This document shows positions 17,572 through 24,652 of a DNA stretch of 63,420 nt, one piece after another. The notes under the pieces are model-generated. The model saw only the letters and a list, made by a program, of their open reading frames with translations, did not search any database and was not told where the DNA came from. Source of the DNA: an uncultured Lachnospiraceae bacterium. Lineage in GTDB: Bacteria > Bacillota > Clostridia > Lachnospirales > Lachnospiraceae. Both the position numbers and the translations under genes were made by a program. Within the stretch, counting starts at the first letter, position 1, and each line of letters opens with the position of its first letter. Where the stretch lies: NCBI GenBank assembly GCA_949740725.1, contig CATJIO010000082.1:1-63420 (forward strand). Direction: 5' to 3'.

Positions 17572-17693
17572 AGCCTTTTCTCCTTTTCTGTGTCTAAGGA
17601 ACGATTAAAAATTTAATATTGATCCTTGTAAGTATAGCAAACTTTCCGGAAAGCAACAATAGAATATTCTTCGAAATTTATTTGCTATTTTTG

Positions 17694-17722
17694 TTGGTTT
17701 TCTACTATTTTTCTACTATAAT
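17694..17722 (+). promoter_or_regulatory. Promoter of the radical SAM gene
   Basis: TTGGTT (17694-17699), a 17-base spacer and TATAAT (17717-17722) lie 29 bases upstream of the start at 17751. Confidence 0.7.
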
Positions 17723-17750
17723 AGAACTCATCAAGCCAAAGGAGCCCTCT

Positions 17751-18713
17751 ATGAATCAAACCATTTCTCATCCGCCCTTTAACTGGGACGGCCGTCCTTA
17801 CCACTCCCTGGACAGCTGGCTAAAGAAAAAATACCACGCTAAGGTCTATAAACTGTCTTTAGATGGCCAGATGACCTGCCCCAACCGAGACGGCACCCTG
17901 GGTAACCGAGGCTGCATCTTTTGTAGCGCAGGCGGTTCCGGTGAGTTTTCCGTAAAATATCAGGATACTTCCTCTATCGCCAGACAGATCCAGGTGGCAA
18001 AAGGGCTGGTGGCAAGGAAAATCTCCAACGGCCCTTATATTGCCTACTTCCAATCCTTTACGAATACCTACGCCCCTGTATCCCGCCTAGAGTCCCTGTT
18101 CTCACAGGCAATGGCCCATCCGGAGATCTCCATCCTGTCTATCGCCACCAGACCGGACTGTCTAGAACCAGAAAAAATAAACCTTCTGGCCCGGCTAAAC
18201 CGTCAAAAGCCAGTGTGGGTGGAGTTGGGGCTCCAGACCATTCACCCGAAAACCGCTGATTTCATCCGCCGTGGATATCCCCTTTCTGTTTTTGAAAATG
18301 CTGTCCTGAGATTGAAGGCTGCCGGCCTTACGGTCATCGTCCATTTGATCTTGGGGCTTCCTGGAGAATGGCGAGGAGACATGCTCCAGTCAGTGGATTA
18401 TGTGGGACATTTCTCCCCTGCTATCGATGGGATCAAGCTCCAGCTTCTTCATATCCTAAATGGCACAGATCTAGCAGAATGGTATAAAGTCCATCCATTT
18501 CCTCTATTTACCATGGAAGAGTACATTGATTTCGTCATTACCTGCCTAGAATATCTCCCTCCTTCTATGGTCATTCACCGGCTCACTGGGGATGGGCCAA
18601 AGTCTCTGCTAATCGCCCCTGAATGGAGTAAAAATAAGCGCCAGGTATTAAATACACTGGCCCGGCGTTTTAAAGAACGGGAAACCTGGCAAGGCAGATT
18701 GTGGATGCCATAA
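17751..18713 (+). CDS. TIGR01212-family (YhcC-like) radical SAM protein
   Basis: This is a radical SAM enzyme of 320 residues whose substrate is unknown; the E. coli homologue is YhcC. The cysteine cluster sits in TCPNRDGTLGNRGCIFCSAG near residues 40-60, an arrangement with a long first gap that marks this subfamily. Downstream SAM-domain segments such as ELGLQT and IVHLILGLPGE are present. The start is ATG 17751 with AAAGGAG about 6 bases upstream. An in-frame TTG at 17619 lies upstream of the promoter and is rejected. It is transcribed alone. Confidence 0.9.
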   Translation: MNQTISHPPFNWDGRPYHSLDSWLKKKYHAKVYKLSLDGQMTCPNRDGTLGNRGCIFCSAGGSGEFSVKYQDTSSIARQIQVAKGLVARKISNGPYIAYFQSFTNTYAPVSRLESLFSQAMAHPEISILSIATRPDCLEPEKINLLARLNRQKPVWVELGLQTIHPKTADFIRRGYPLSVFENAVLRLKAAGLTVIVHLILGLPGEWRGDMLQSVDYVGHFSPAIDGIKLQLLHILNGTDLAEWYKVHPFPLFTMEEYIDFVITCLEYLPPSMVIHRLTGDGPKSLLIAPEWSKNKRQVLNTLARRFKERETWQGRLWMP

Positions 18714-18831
18714 CTTGCTTTGGTAAACTCTCCTAAAAATGATTTGTCTTATGCCCTGTTTTGTGGTATTCTTACCCTCAGCGGGCAAGTTGGCTTGCTC
18801 TTATTGATTTTTTGTATTAAGGGGGATTATT

Positions 18832-19206
18832 TTGAAAATTCAAGAATCTGCTGAAAATTATCTGGAAACGATATTAATGATCCACGAAAAGAAAGCTCTT
18901 GTACGCTCCATTGATATTGCAAATGAATTAGACTTTTCCAAGCCCAGCGTCAGCATTGCCATGAAAAACTTGCGGGAAAACGGCTATATTCTGATGGACA
19001 AAGACGGCTACATCACCCTGACCGCAGCCGGACAGACTATCGCCGAGACCATGTATGAGCGCCATAAGTTTTTATCCCAATGGCTGATCCGCCTGGGAGT
19101 GGAGCCGCAGACGGCCGTACACGACGCCTGCCGCATTGAGCATGTAATCAGCGCAGAAAGCTTTGAAGCCATTAAGCGCCATGTGAAGGCTCTGCTGCCT
19201 GCCTGA
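18832..19206 (+). CDS. DtxR/MntR-like metal-dependent regulator
   Basis: The protein of 124 residues matches the N-terminal winged helix (residues 1-65, with SIDIANELDFSKPSVSIAMKNL) and the metal-binding dimerisation helices (DACRIEHVIS) of iron- or manganese-dependent repressors. It lacks the C-terminal SH3-like domain, as MntR-type proteins do. The start appears to be TTG 18832, with AAGGGGG about 8 bases upstream. No metal transporter is adjacent, although mntP lies 33 kb away in the window. It converges with the yitT-type gene, leaving a 12-base gap. Confidence 0.88.
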   Translation: MKIQESAENYLETILMIHEKKALVRSIDIANELDFSKPSVSIAMKNLRENGYILMDKDGYITLTAAGQTIAETMYERHKFLSQWLIRLGVEPQTAVHDACRIEHVISAESFEAIKRHVKALLPA

Positions 19207-19218
19207 TTTCTGCTGCAT

Positions 19219-20091
19219 TTACCGGTACTCTTTGTTCATGGAGAATCCCCGCCCTCTTACCTGGCTGACCCGGGTAATCACCATAAAACACTCCGGGTCG
19301 ATTCTTCGTATGATCTTCTCCACTCTGGGAAGCTCCCGGTTGGAGATCACACTTAGCACCACCTGGGTCTGCTGATGGAGATAGCCGGTTTCCCCTTCTA
19401 ACACCGTGACACCCCGATCCATCTGATGGAGAATCGCTTCTTGAATCTGCGTTGAACGCCGGCTGATAATCTTTACCTCTGTCTTAGTGGTTCCCACCAG
19501 CATCAGCTTATCCAGCACCATAGTATAAATCATCACCAGAAGGATCCCATATAATGTCTTTTCCGGCGGATTAACACATGCCTGAGCTAGGAGAATCATC
19601 AAATCAAATGCATATAAGCTCACTGAAACCGGTATCTTGAAATACTGGTTCAGCACCAGAGGAGGAATATCCATACCTCCAGTGGATGCCCCTGCCCGGA
19701 TGACAATTCCCAAAGCCAGCCCGATGCCTAAGCCGGAAAACACGGTACACAAAAAAATATCCTGGGTAATTACCAAATCTCCTAAACATTGATCAAGAAG
19801 TCCGAGGGCAAGGGGATAAGAAAAAGTACTGACAACAGTGGTCACTGCAAACTTCTTGCCCAATAGCAAAAAGCCTGCAATCAGCATGGCCACATTAAAG
19901 ATAAGGACAAACAGCGAAATGGAAAATCCTGTCCCATGATTAATTGCCAGAGCAATTCCCGTAGTTCCGCCGGTTACCAGCCCGGCAGGGAGCAGAAAAA
20001 GCTTTACTGCCAGAGCGTATAGTCCATTTCCCCCGAGCACCAGGAAGAATGACCATAAAAACGTTATTACATTTTGATATCTATTCATCAT
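19219..20091 (-). CDS. YitT-family membrane protein
   Basis: This is an integral membrane protein of 290 residues with five to six hydrophobic segments in the first 190 residues. A soluble C-terminal domain of about 90 residues follows (DUF2179-type, ISRRSTQIQEAILHQMDRGVTVLEGETG). The segment LPAGLVTGGTTGIALAINH is typical of the family. The function is unknown. It lies 34 bases downstream of the DUF554 gene on the same strand, and the two probably form an operon. Confidence 0.9.
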   Translation of the reverse strand: MMNRYQNVITFLWSFFLVLGGNGLYALAVKLFLLPAGLVTGGTTGIALAINHGTGFSISLFVLIFNVAMLIAGFLLLGKKFAVTTVVSTFSYPLALGLLDQCLGDLVITQDIFLCTVFSGLGIGLALGIVIRAGASTGGMDIPPLVLNQYFKIPVSVSLYAFDLMILLAQACVNPPEKTLYGILLVMIYTMVLDKLMLVGTTKTEVKIISRRSTQIQEAILHQMDRGVTVLEGETGYLHQQTQVVLSVISNRELPRVEKIIRRIDPECFMVITRVSQVRGRGFSMNKEYR

Positions 20092-20125
20092 CTCATCCTT
20101 TCCTTTTCCTCACTTTCCAAAAGCG

Positions 20126-20842
20126 TTAAGGAAAAAATGACCAAGCCGCCGCAATTACAATCGTTGGAAGGAGATTGGCCACCTTTACCTTTTTCCCCCA
20201 AATCAGGTTCAGCCCTACACAGAAAATCAGCATAGAGCCAGTTAATGATAAATTCGTCAGCGCCTGCTCTGTCATTAGCGGCTCGATCTGCCGGGAAAGC
20301 AGAGTAATCGATCCCTGAAATATCACAACAGGAATCACAGAAAAAATACATCCTTTTCCCATGGATGCGGTCATAATTAAAATAATAATAAAATCCAGGA
20401 CCGCCTTTGCCGCCAAGGTAGAATAATTTCCCATTAGCCCGTCCTGAACCGCGCCCACCACCGCCATGGCGCCAATGCAGACGGTGAGAGATGCTGTTAC
20501 AAATCCGTCCACAAATCCAGCATCGGTTTCACTTTTCGTTCTTTTCTTCAACCATTCGCCAAACTGCTCCAAATGATAATCCAGATTCAGCCACTCCCCC
20601 ACCAACGCGCCGATGGAAAAGCTGCCAATCATCATCATCGTCCCGCTGCTGGCCAGCCCTTCTTTTGTCAAAACCAGCATCTTCTCCATACAACCGCTGA
20701 TTCCTAGAAACAGTACGCTGATCCCCACTCCGCTGGTCAAGGTATCCTGATACCGTTTCTTCATCCTCTTTCCAAACAGCAGCCCTCCTGCTCCTCCTGC
20801 CAGGATTCCTCCTGCATTGATTATTGTTCCTAACCCAATCAT
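20126..20842 (-). CDS. DUF554 (YdfK/YqgA-like) membrane protein
   Basis: This integral membrane protein of about 238 residues belongs to the DUF554 family, which has no assigned transport substrate. It begins MIGLGTIINAGGILAGG, the usual N-terminus. It contains SFSIGALVGEWLNLD and the glycine-rich GFVTASLTVCIGAMAVVG. The start is placed at ATG 20842 with AGAGGT about 6 bases upstream; the open frame extends further upstream (to 20956) but without family similarity. It precedes the yitT-type gene in one operon. Confidence 0.9.
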   Translation of the reverse strand: MIGLGTIINAGGILAGGAGGLLFGKRMKKRYQDTLTSGVGISVLFLGISGCMEKMLVLTKEGLASSGTMMMIGSFSIGALVGEWLNLDYHLEQFGEWLKKRTKSETDAGFVDGFVTASLTVCIGAMAVVGAVQDGLMGNYSTLAAKAVLDFIIILIMTASMGKGCIFSVIPVVIFQGSITLLSRQIEPLMTEQALTNLSLTGSMLIFCVGLNLIWGKKVKVANLLPTIVIAAAWSFFP

Positions 20843-20993
20843 TGCAATACCTCTTTTGTCTTTCTTCTCATATCCTCTGCCAGTTATACCATAAGACTGA
20901 CTTTTTATCAATTCAAAATGCGTTGATTGACATGCACCATCCCCGGCTTCTGCCATACATTACCAATAACAGCGAAAAATCAAGAGGTCTTTT

Positions 20994-21503
20994 ATGTCCC
21001 AATATACCCCGACAACGGGAATCATCACACAAATTCACTGGCAAAATATCGATCCCAATCAACTAGGCTGTTCCCTCATGATCTCTTTCCGAAGTATGGA
21101 TCAAGGGGATATCCATGTGATTGTGGATGGCTCTACTTATGTGGTAGATAACCGGCAGCTGAAGGTTGGCGATCAGGTTACCTTCTTTTACTCTTTATCT
21201 GCCCCAGTTCCCTTAATCTATCCTCCCCAGTATCGGGCTGTAGTCGCTGTCCACACACCATCTGGGCAGTATGCCGCCTTAGATGTATTTACTCAGATTC
21301 CTTATAACAGCCAGCTGACTAATTCCGATGATACCTTACGGCTGAATCTCTCCAGAAGGATCCCTCTGACTCTTCCGAATGGCCAGGTATTTGGCGGGGC
21401 TTTAGCAGGAAAACTATTGCTTGTAATTTATAGCGCAACCACCAGAAGCATTCCAGCACAGACTACGCCAGAAAGGATTATTGTATTTTGTGGCGGGGAG
21501 TGA
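20994..21503 (+). CDS. Hypothetical protein, beta-rich, unknown family
   Basis: The product has 169 residues. I do not recognise a family. The first 75 residues alternate short hydrophobic and polar stretches (TGIITQIHW, DIHVIVDGSTYVVDN, LKVGDQVTFFY) in a pattern that fits an OB-fold or other small beta-barrel. The second half is also beta-like and ends with a single cysteine near the C-terminus. There is no signal peptide or transmembrane helix. GAGGT lies about 5 bases before ATG 20994. It is flanked by a divergent DUF554 gene and by a partial repeat A copy 30 bases after the stop. Confidence 0.7.
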   Translation: MSQYTPTTGIITQIHWQNIDPNQLGCSLMISFRSMDQGDIHVIVDGSTYVVDNRQLKVGDQVTFFYSLSAPVPLIYPPQYRAVVAVHTPSGQYAALDVFTQIPYNSQLTNSDDTLRLNLSRRIPLTLPNGQVFGGALAGKLLLVIYSATTRSIPAQTTPERIIVFCGGE

Positions 21504-21533
21504 AATTGCTTTCTCATTGGGTCGCTGGTTGAT

Positions 21534-21579
21534 TTAAGGTGCAGGCGCAAATCGGCAGAGGGTAGCGCCCATGGCAGGC
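21534..21579. repeat. Partial copy of repeat A (46-bp core)
   Basis: Bases 21534-21579 match 63296-63341 with one substitution and match the reverse complement of 93-138. Downstream, the GC-rich sequence to about 21720 differs from the end copies but is likewise hairpin-rich (CCCC-GCTA-GGGG). The gap 21504-21839 therefore holds this repeat, a GC-rich flank and a promoter at 21742-21770, and no gene. Confidence 0.75.
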
Positions 21580-21741
21580 TGCGTCCCCACGATAAGCGCA
21601 AACGATCCCCGCTAGGGGCCTGCCGGGGGCTCCTGCGGACGGGTAGGTAAACCAAGTCAGTGACCGATAAAATCCGAACGCAAGCCCACCCGCGAAAAAC
21701 CAGCGCCCGCACCTCTTCCTTCAAGCAAATTCATTTTACCC

Positions 21742-21770
21742 TTGCCCTCCTCCCAAAAGTGTTCTATAAT
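21742..21770 (+). promoter_or_regulatory. Promoter of the FCD-type GntR gene
   Basis: TTGCCC (21742-21747), a 17-base spacer and TATAAT (21765-21770) lie about 70 bases before ATG 21840. Confidence 0.65.
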
Positions 21771-21839
21771 AACCAAACAACCCTATATTCACCCAATCCG
21801 TTTTTCACATCCCTGATCAAACTTTTAGGAGGCTCTAGT

Positions 21840-22529
21840 ATGATTTCCATACCTCAGCGAAATGAACGAGAATCTGCCAAGGACTATGTCGTCCGGGTCC
21901 TGATTGACAATATTATTAATATCCGCCTGATCCCCGGCGAGAAGTTGCTGGATCAGGAGCTATGTGAAAAATTTCAGGTGAGCCGGACGCCTTTCCGGGA
22001 AGCGGAATTGGAGTTAGCTCAGCGCCGCTTGATTGATATCCGGCCCAAAATTGGCACCTATGTTTCCTTCATTGATATTAAGCTGGTGGAGGAGGTTCGT
22101 CATCTACGGAGTGTATTGGAGGCAGAACTTGCCATTATGGCATGCCGCCAATTAACCAGGGAAAATATTGATCAGCTGTGGGAAAATTTGGCTGTATGGC
22201 AGCTTTATATCCGCCGGAAGCAGGAGGATAAAATTCTCCTGCTAGATAAGCAATTTCACGGTATGCTCTACCATATGTGTGGGCGCACCTACTGGCATGA
22301 GCTGGTGGAAAGTGTGGCTCCTCATTTTGACCGCACCACAATCTTAAGCTTCCGCTGCAAGCCTATGGGCCATATTCTCCAGGATCACGAGGAGCTAATC
22401 AATGCTATTGAAAAAAAGGATGAACGGCTGGCGGAGCGGATTTCACGGCGACATATGGAACGGTACATGGAAAATATCGATGCTATTCTGGAAGCATTTC
22501 CTGGATATTTCCGTTCCAGTATGATCTGA
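21840..22529 (+). CDS. GntR-family regulator, FCD (FadR-type) domain
   Basis: This DNA-binding regulator has 229 residues. Residues 10-75 form the winged helix with LLDQELCEKFQVSRTPFRE. Residues from about 85 form an all-helical FCD effector domain. It has the metal-site pattern D-x3-H in LDKQFHGMLYH, plus later histidines in LQDHEELINAI and RRHMERYM, so a carboxylate ligand bound through a metal is likely (family knowledge). The start is ATG 21840 with AGGAGG about 7 bases upstream; the longer open frame from 21660 begins before the promoter and is rejected. No clear target operon is adjacent. Repeat B copy 2 follows the stop. Confidence 0.92.
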   Translation: MISIPQRNERESAKDYVVRVLIDNIINIRLIPGEKLLDQELCEKFQVSRTPFREAELELAQRRLIDIRPKIGTYVSFIDIKLVEEVRHLRSVLEAELAIMACRQLTRENIDQLWENLAVWQLYIRRKQEDKILLLDKQFHGMLYHMCGRTYWHELVESVAPHFDRTTILSFRCKPMGHILQDHEELINAIEKKDERLAERISRRHMERYMENIDAILEAFPGYFRSSMI

Positions 22530-22549
22530 TTGCCTGAAAAATAATAAAA

Positions 22550-22687
22550 AAGAATCCGATAGGCAGGACTCGCGCCGGATCGGGTTGTGAGAGCAACTAT
22601 TTCCTCAAACGCGTAGTGCCCTTGCTTCCTTGGGAGCCGCCCTTGCGCATTCCTTGGAGGATTTTTGCTTTATTGGATGCAACTTCC
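22550..22687. repeat. Dispersed repeat B, copy 2
   Basis: Shared with copy 1 (15765-15880) are the 5' block AGAATCCGAT..GGACTCGCGCC, the middle block TTTCCTC..CGCGTAGT and the 3' module with GGAGGATTTTTGCTTTATTG. This copy carries about 25 extra bases rich in CCTTG. It sits between the convergent FCD-type gntR and the truncated HutC-type gntR, and a perfect 16-bp stem-loop follows it. Confidence 0.7.
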
Positions 22688-22692
22688 AAATA

Positions 22693-22734
22693 AAGCACTT
22701 AAGCAGGATCCATCCTACTCCTGCTTAAGTGCTT
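22693..22734. terminator. Perfect 16-bp stem-loop after repeat B copy 2
   Basis: AAGCACTTAAGCAGGA (22693-22708) is fully complementary to TCCTGCTTAAGTGCTT (22719-22734) with a 10-base loop. It lies 48 bases beyond the truncated gntR stop on the minus strand. T-runs are weak, so it may be a terminator or part of the repeat. Confidence 0.55.
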
Positions 22735-22781
22735 ATGCGCTACCGGCTCTATAAATCTAAGGTAATAAACAGTTTATCTTT

Positions 22782-23240
22782 CTATGATACACAGATGGTA
22801 GTGGTAAGACCCAGGATCTGTTCTCCCATATGGATAAAGGTATCCCATATAAACAGATCCTCCAGGCCCAGCTTCCTGCACAGGAGGGGACCTGCCTGTA
22901 TCACACCATGCTTAACTAACTTATGAGGCTTTTGTACTGACATCTCATAAGAAGGGAGCTTTATGCCTCCGGCAAAAGCCATGGATTTCTGTTTTCTATC
23001 TTGGGCTACTGCGCAGATAAATGTCCCTTTTCCCTGAATTCGTTCTACCACGCCTCTACTTGCCAGATCCTTGATGGCAGTATTTACCGTTATCCTGCTG
23101 ACAGCAAACTGCCTGGACAATTCCGCTTCTGATGGGATCTTATCTCCCTCGGAAAATACACCTTCCTGGATCTTTTGTAAAACATAGTTCTGTATCTGGA
23201 CATACTTTGGCATATATGAATTATGGCTTTCTGTTATCAT
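22782..23240 (-). CDS. GntR-family regulator of HutC type with truncated UTRA domain
   Basis: The product has 152 residues. Residues 10-80 form a typical GntR winged helix (IPSEAELSRQFAVSRITVNTAIKDL and a GKGTFI wing end). Only about 65 residues of the UTRA effector domain follow, ending GEQILGLTTTICVS. HutC-type regulators normally have about 240 residues, so about half of the UTRA fold is missing. The start is ATG 23240 with GGGGGAG about 5 bases upstream. A promoter with a palindrome over its -10 lies at 23396-23438. The EamA transporter gene lies upstream on the same strand. It may be a functional short regulator or a decaying gene. Confidence 0.82.
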   Translation of the reverse strand: MITESHNSYMPKYVQIQNYVLQKIQEGVFSEGDKIPSEAELSRQFAVSRITVNTAIKDLASRGVVERIQGKGTFICAVAQDRKQKSMAFAGGIKLPSYEMSVQKPHKLVKHGVIQAGPLLCRKLGLEDLFIWDTFIHMGEQILGLTTTICVS

Positions 23241-23395
23241 CGCTTCTCCCCCCTTCCCAATTCGTTCAGTAACGCAAGCCTGGACCAAAGGCAATTCACG
23301 CCCCGGCCAGTCTGCCATCCTATACACAATAAATTCCGGGCTATTATACTTCTGATCAGCCATGCGCCGCCAAGCATTCAAAAAGAGTCTTGTTC

Positions 23396-23438
23396 CCATG
23401 CTATGGATCATTATAGCATGGCCGTCTTCCTTGGACAA
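23396..23438 (-). promoter_or_regulatory. Promoter with overlapping palindrome, upstream of the HutC-type gntR
   Basis: On the minus strand, TTGTCC (23438-23433), a 17-base spacer and TATAAT (23415-23410) form a promoter. CCATGCTAT (23396-23404) and ATAGCATGG (23413-23421) are a perfect 9-bp inverted repeat with an 8-base spacer that covers the -10. This layout fits autorepression, with a leader of about 160 bases before the start. Confidence 0.6.
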
Positions 23439-23441
23439 TTA

Positions 23442-24299
23442 TCATTTTCTATCTCCTCTGCCGTTGTAAACATAGACCAGCAGTGACGCAGCGGCAACCA
23501 ATATGCCTCCGATAATTGAAGTGAATTTTAAGGCTTCCCCCAGGATTACAAATCCCAAAAGGAGGCTAAATAAAATGCCAGAATAATTATAAATGCTAAT
23601 TTCCGAAGCAGGGGCGAAACGATACGCATAGGTAATAAAGGCCTGTCCCAGAGAGCCAAAGATACCAATAAAAATTAAAAGCACCATCTGTCTCATATCC
23701 GGCATCACAAAGTCATTAAGCATAAAGGGCAGAGAACACACTGCACTGAAGGTGGAAAAGTGCATGATCACGGTCATCCCGTCTACCTTTTCCTTAAAAT
23801 ATCCAAGGAATGTATAAGCAATTCCCGAAGTAACCGCAGATAGCAGCGCCATCACCAGAGGCAATGGATCTGATGAAAAGCTTGGCCGGAATACAATAGC
23901 CGCGCCCAAAACAGACAACACTAATGCCAGAATCTGTATAGGCGACATATTCTCCTTCATAAAAATAACGGCAAATATGGTCACAAAAACCGGCGATAAC
24001 TTATTTAATATAGTAACATCCCCCTGCGCCCCATGGCTGGAAGCATAGAATAGCGTAATCAATCCTAAAAATCCGAACAACGAGCGCCCCAATAGAAAGG
24101 GCTGATATTTCCACTTCCCGAAAAGTGAACCTTTCTTGCGGCGAATAATGAAAAACGCTACAATCAGGATAAATAAATTCCTCATGAATATCTGTTCCAT
24201 TGTAGGAATCTCCCTGCTCAGGCGCACAGCTACCTGCATGGCTGCAAAGGAAAGCGCTGACAGCACCATATATACTATTCCTTTTTGCTTCTGCGTCAT
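23442..24299 (-). CDS. EamA/DMT-family transporter
   Basis: This is an integral membrane transporter of about 285 residues with ten hydrophobic segments in two EamA repeats (residues about 5-135 and 150-280). The family includes amino-acid and metabolite exporters, and the substrate here is unknown. The start is placed at ATG 24299 with AAGGAT about 5 bases upstream; ATG 24323 with GGAG 10 bases upstream is an alternative. The gene is divergent from the FAD-oxidoreductase operon, and the shared intergenic region carries related palindromes downstream of each promoter. Confidence 0.9.
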   Translation of the reverse strand: MTQKQKGIVYMVLSALSFAAMQVAVRLSREIPTMEQIFMRNLFILIVAFFIIRRKKGSLFGKWKYQPFLLGRSLFGFLGLITLFYASSHGAQGDVTILNKLSPVFVTIFAVIFMKENMSPIQILALVLSVLGAAIVFRPSFSSDPLPLVMALLSAVTSGIAYTFLGYFKEKVDGMTVIMHFSTFSAVCSLPFMLNDFVMPDMRQMVLLIFIGIFGSLGQAFITYAYRFAPASEISIYNYSGILFSLLLGFVILGEALKFTSIIGGILVAAASLLVYVYNGRGDRK

Positions 24300-24341
24300 A
24301 ATTGATCCTTCTTTCTTAGTCATCTTATTCAATCTCCATAT

Positions 24342-24401
24342 TGATATGTTGACATATCATTTATTGGTAGCAAGTATAGGTCTGATCCTTGGATATGTCA
24401 A
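24342..24401 (-). promoter_or_regulatory. Promoter and perfect palindrome of the EamA transporter gene
   Basis: On the minus strand, TTGACA (24401-24396), a 17-base spacer and TATACT (24378-24373) form a near-consensus promoter. Just downstream, 24342-24359 reads TGATATGTTGACATATCA, a perfect palindrome with 8-base arms and 2 central bases. Its core GTCAACATAT also occurs in the palindrome of the divergent operon. Confidence 0.7.
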
Positions 24402-24479
24402 TTCGTTTTTCTAGCCTAAGTGGGCAAGGGGATATTCTAGGTGAATTCCACAAATCTTTCTAATCACTTAAATTTTTAA

Positions 24480-24559
24480 TTGACATTTTCTCCATATTGA
24501 TATATATTTATTTTATTGAAATATATTTCATTTTATAAGGGTCAACATATGTTTTGACC
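24480..24559 (+). promoter_or_regulatory. Promoter and palindrome of the FAD-oxidoreductase operon
   Basis: TTGACA (24480-24485), a 17-base spacer and TATATT (24503-24508) form the promoter. About 25 bases beyond the expected start lies the imperfect palindrome GGTCAACATATGTTTTGACC (24540-24559), which shares GTCAACATAT with the site in front of the divergent transporter. A common repressor is likely. Confidence 0.7.
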
Positions 24560-24652
24560 TTAACATCATTTCATTTAATCAGTAACTTATGGTTGCCGGT
24601 TTCGGGAGCATCCTCCCAGGATCGGAAAATGTCAAAGAAGGGAAGAAAGAGG

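Noticed and set aside
23241-23438. N-terminal extension of the short GntR protein upstream of 23240
   Set aside because: The strong ribosome site is at 23240, and the longer frame starts inside the promoter.
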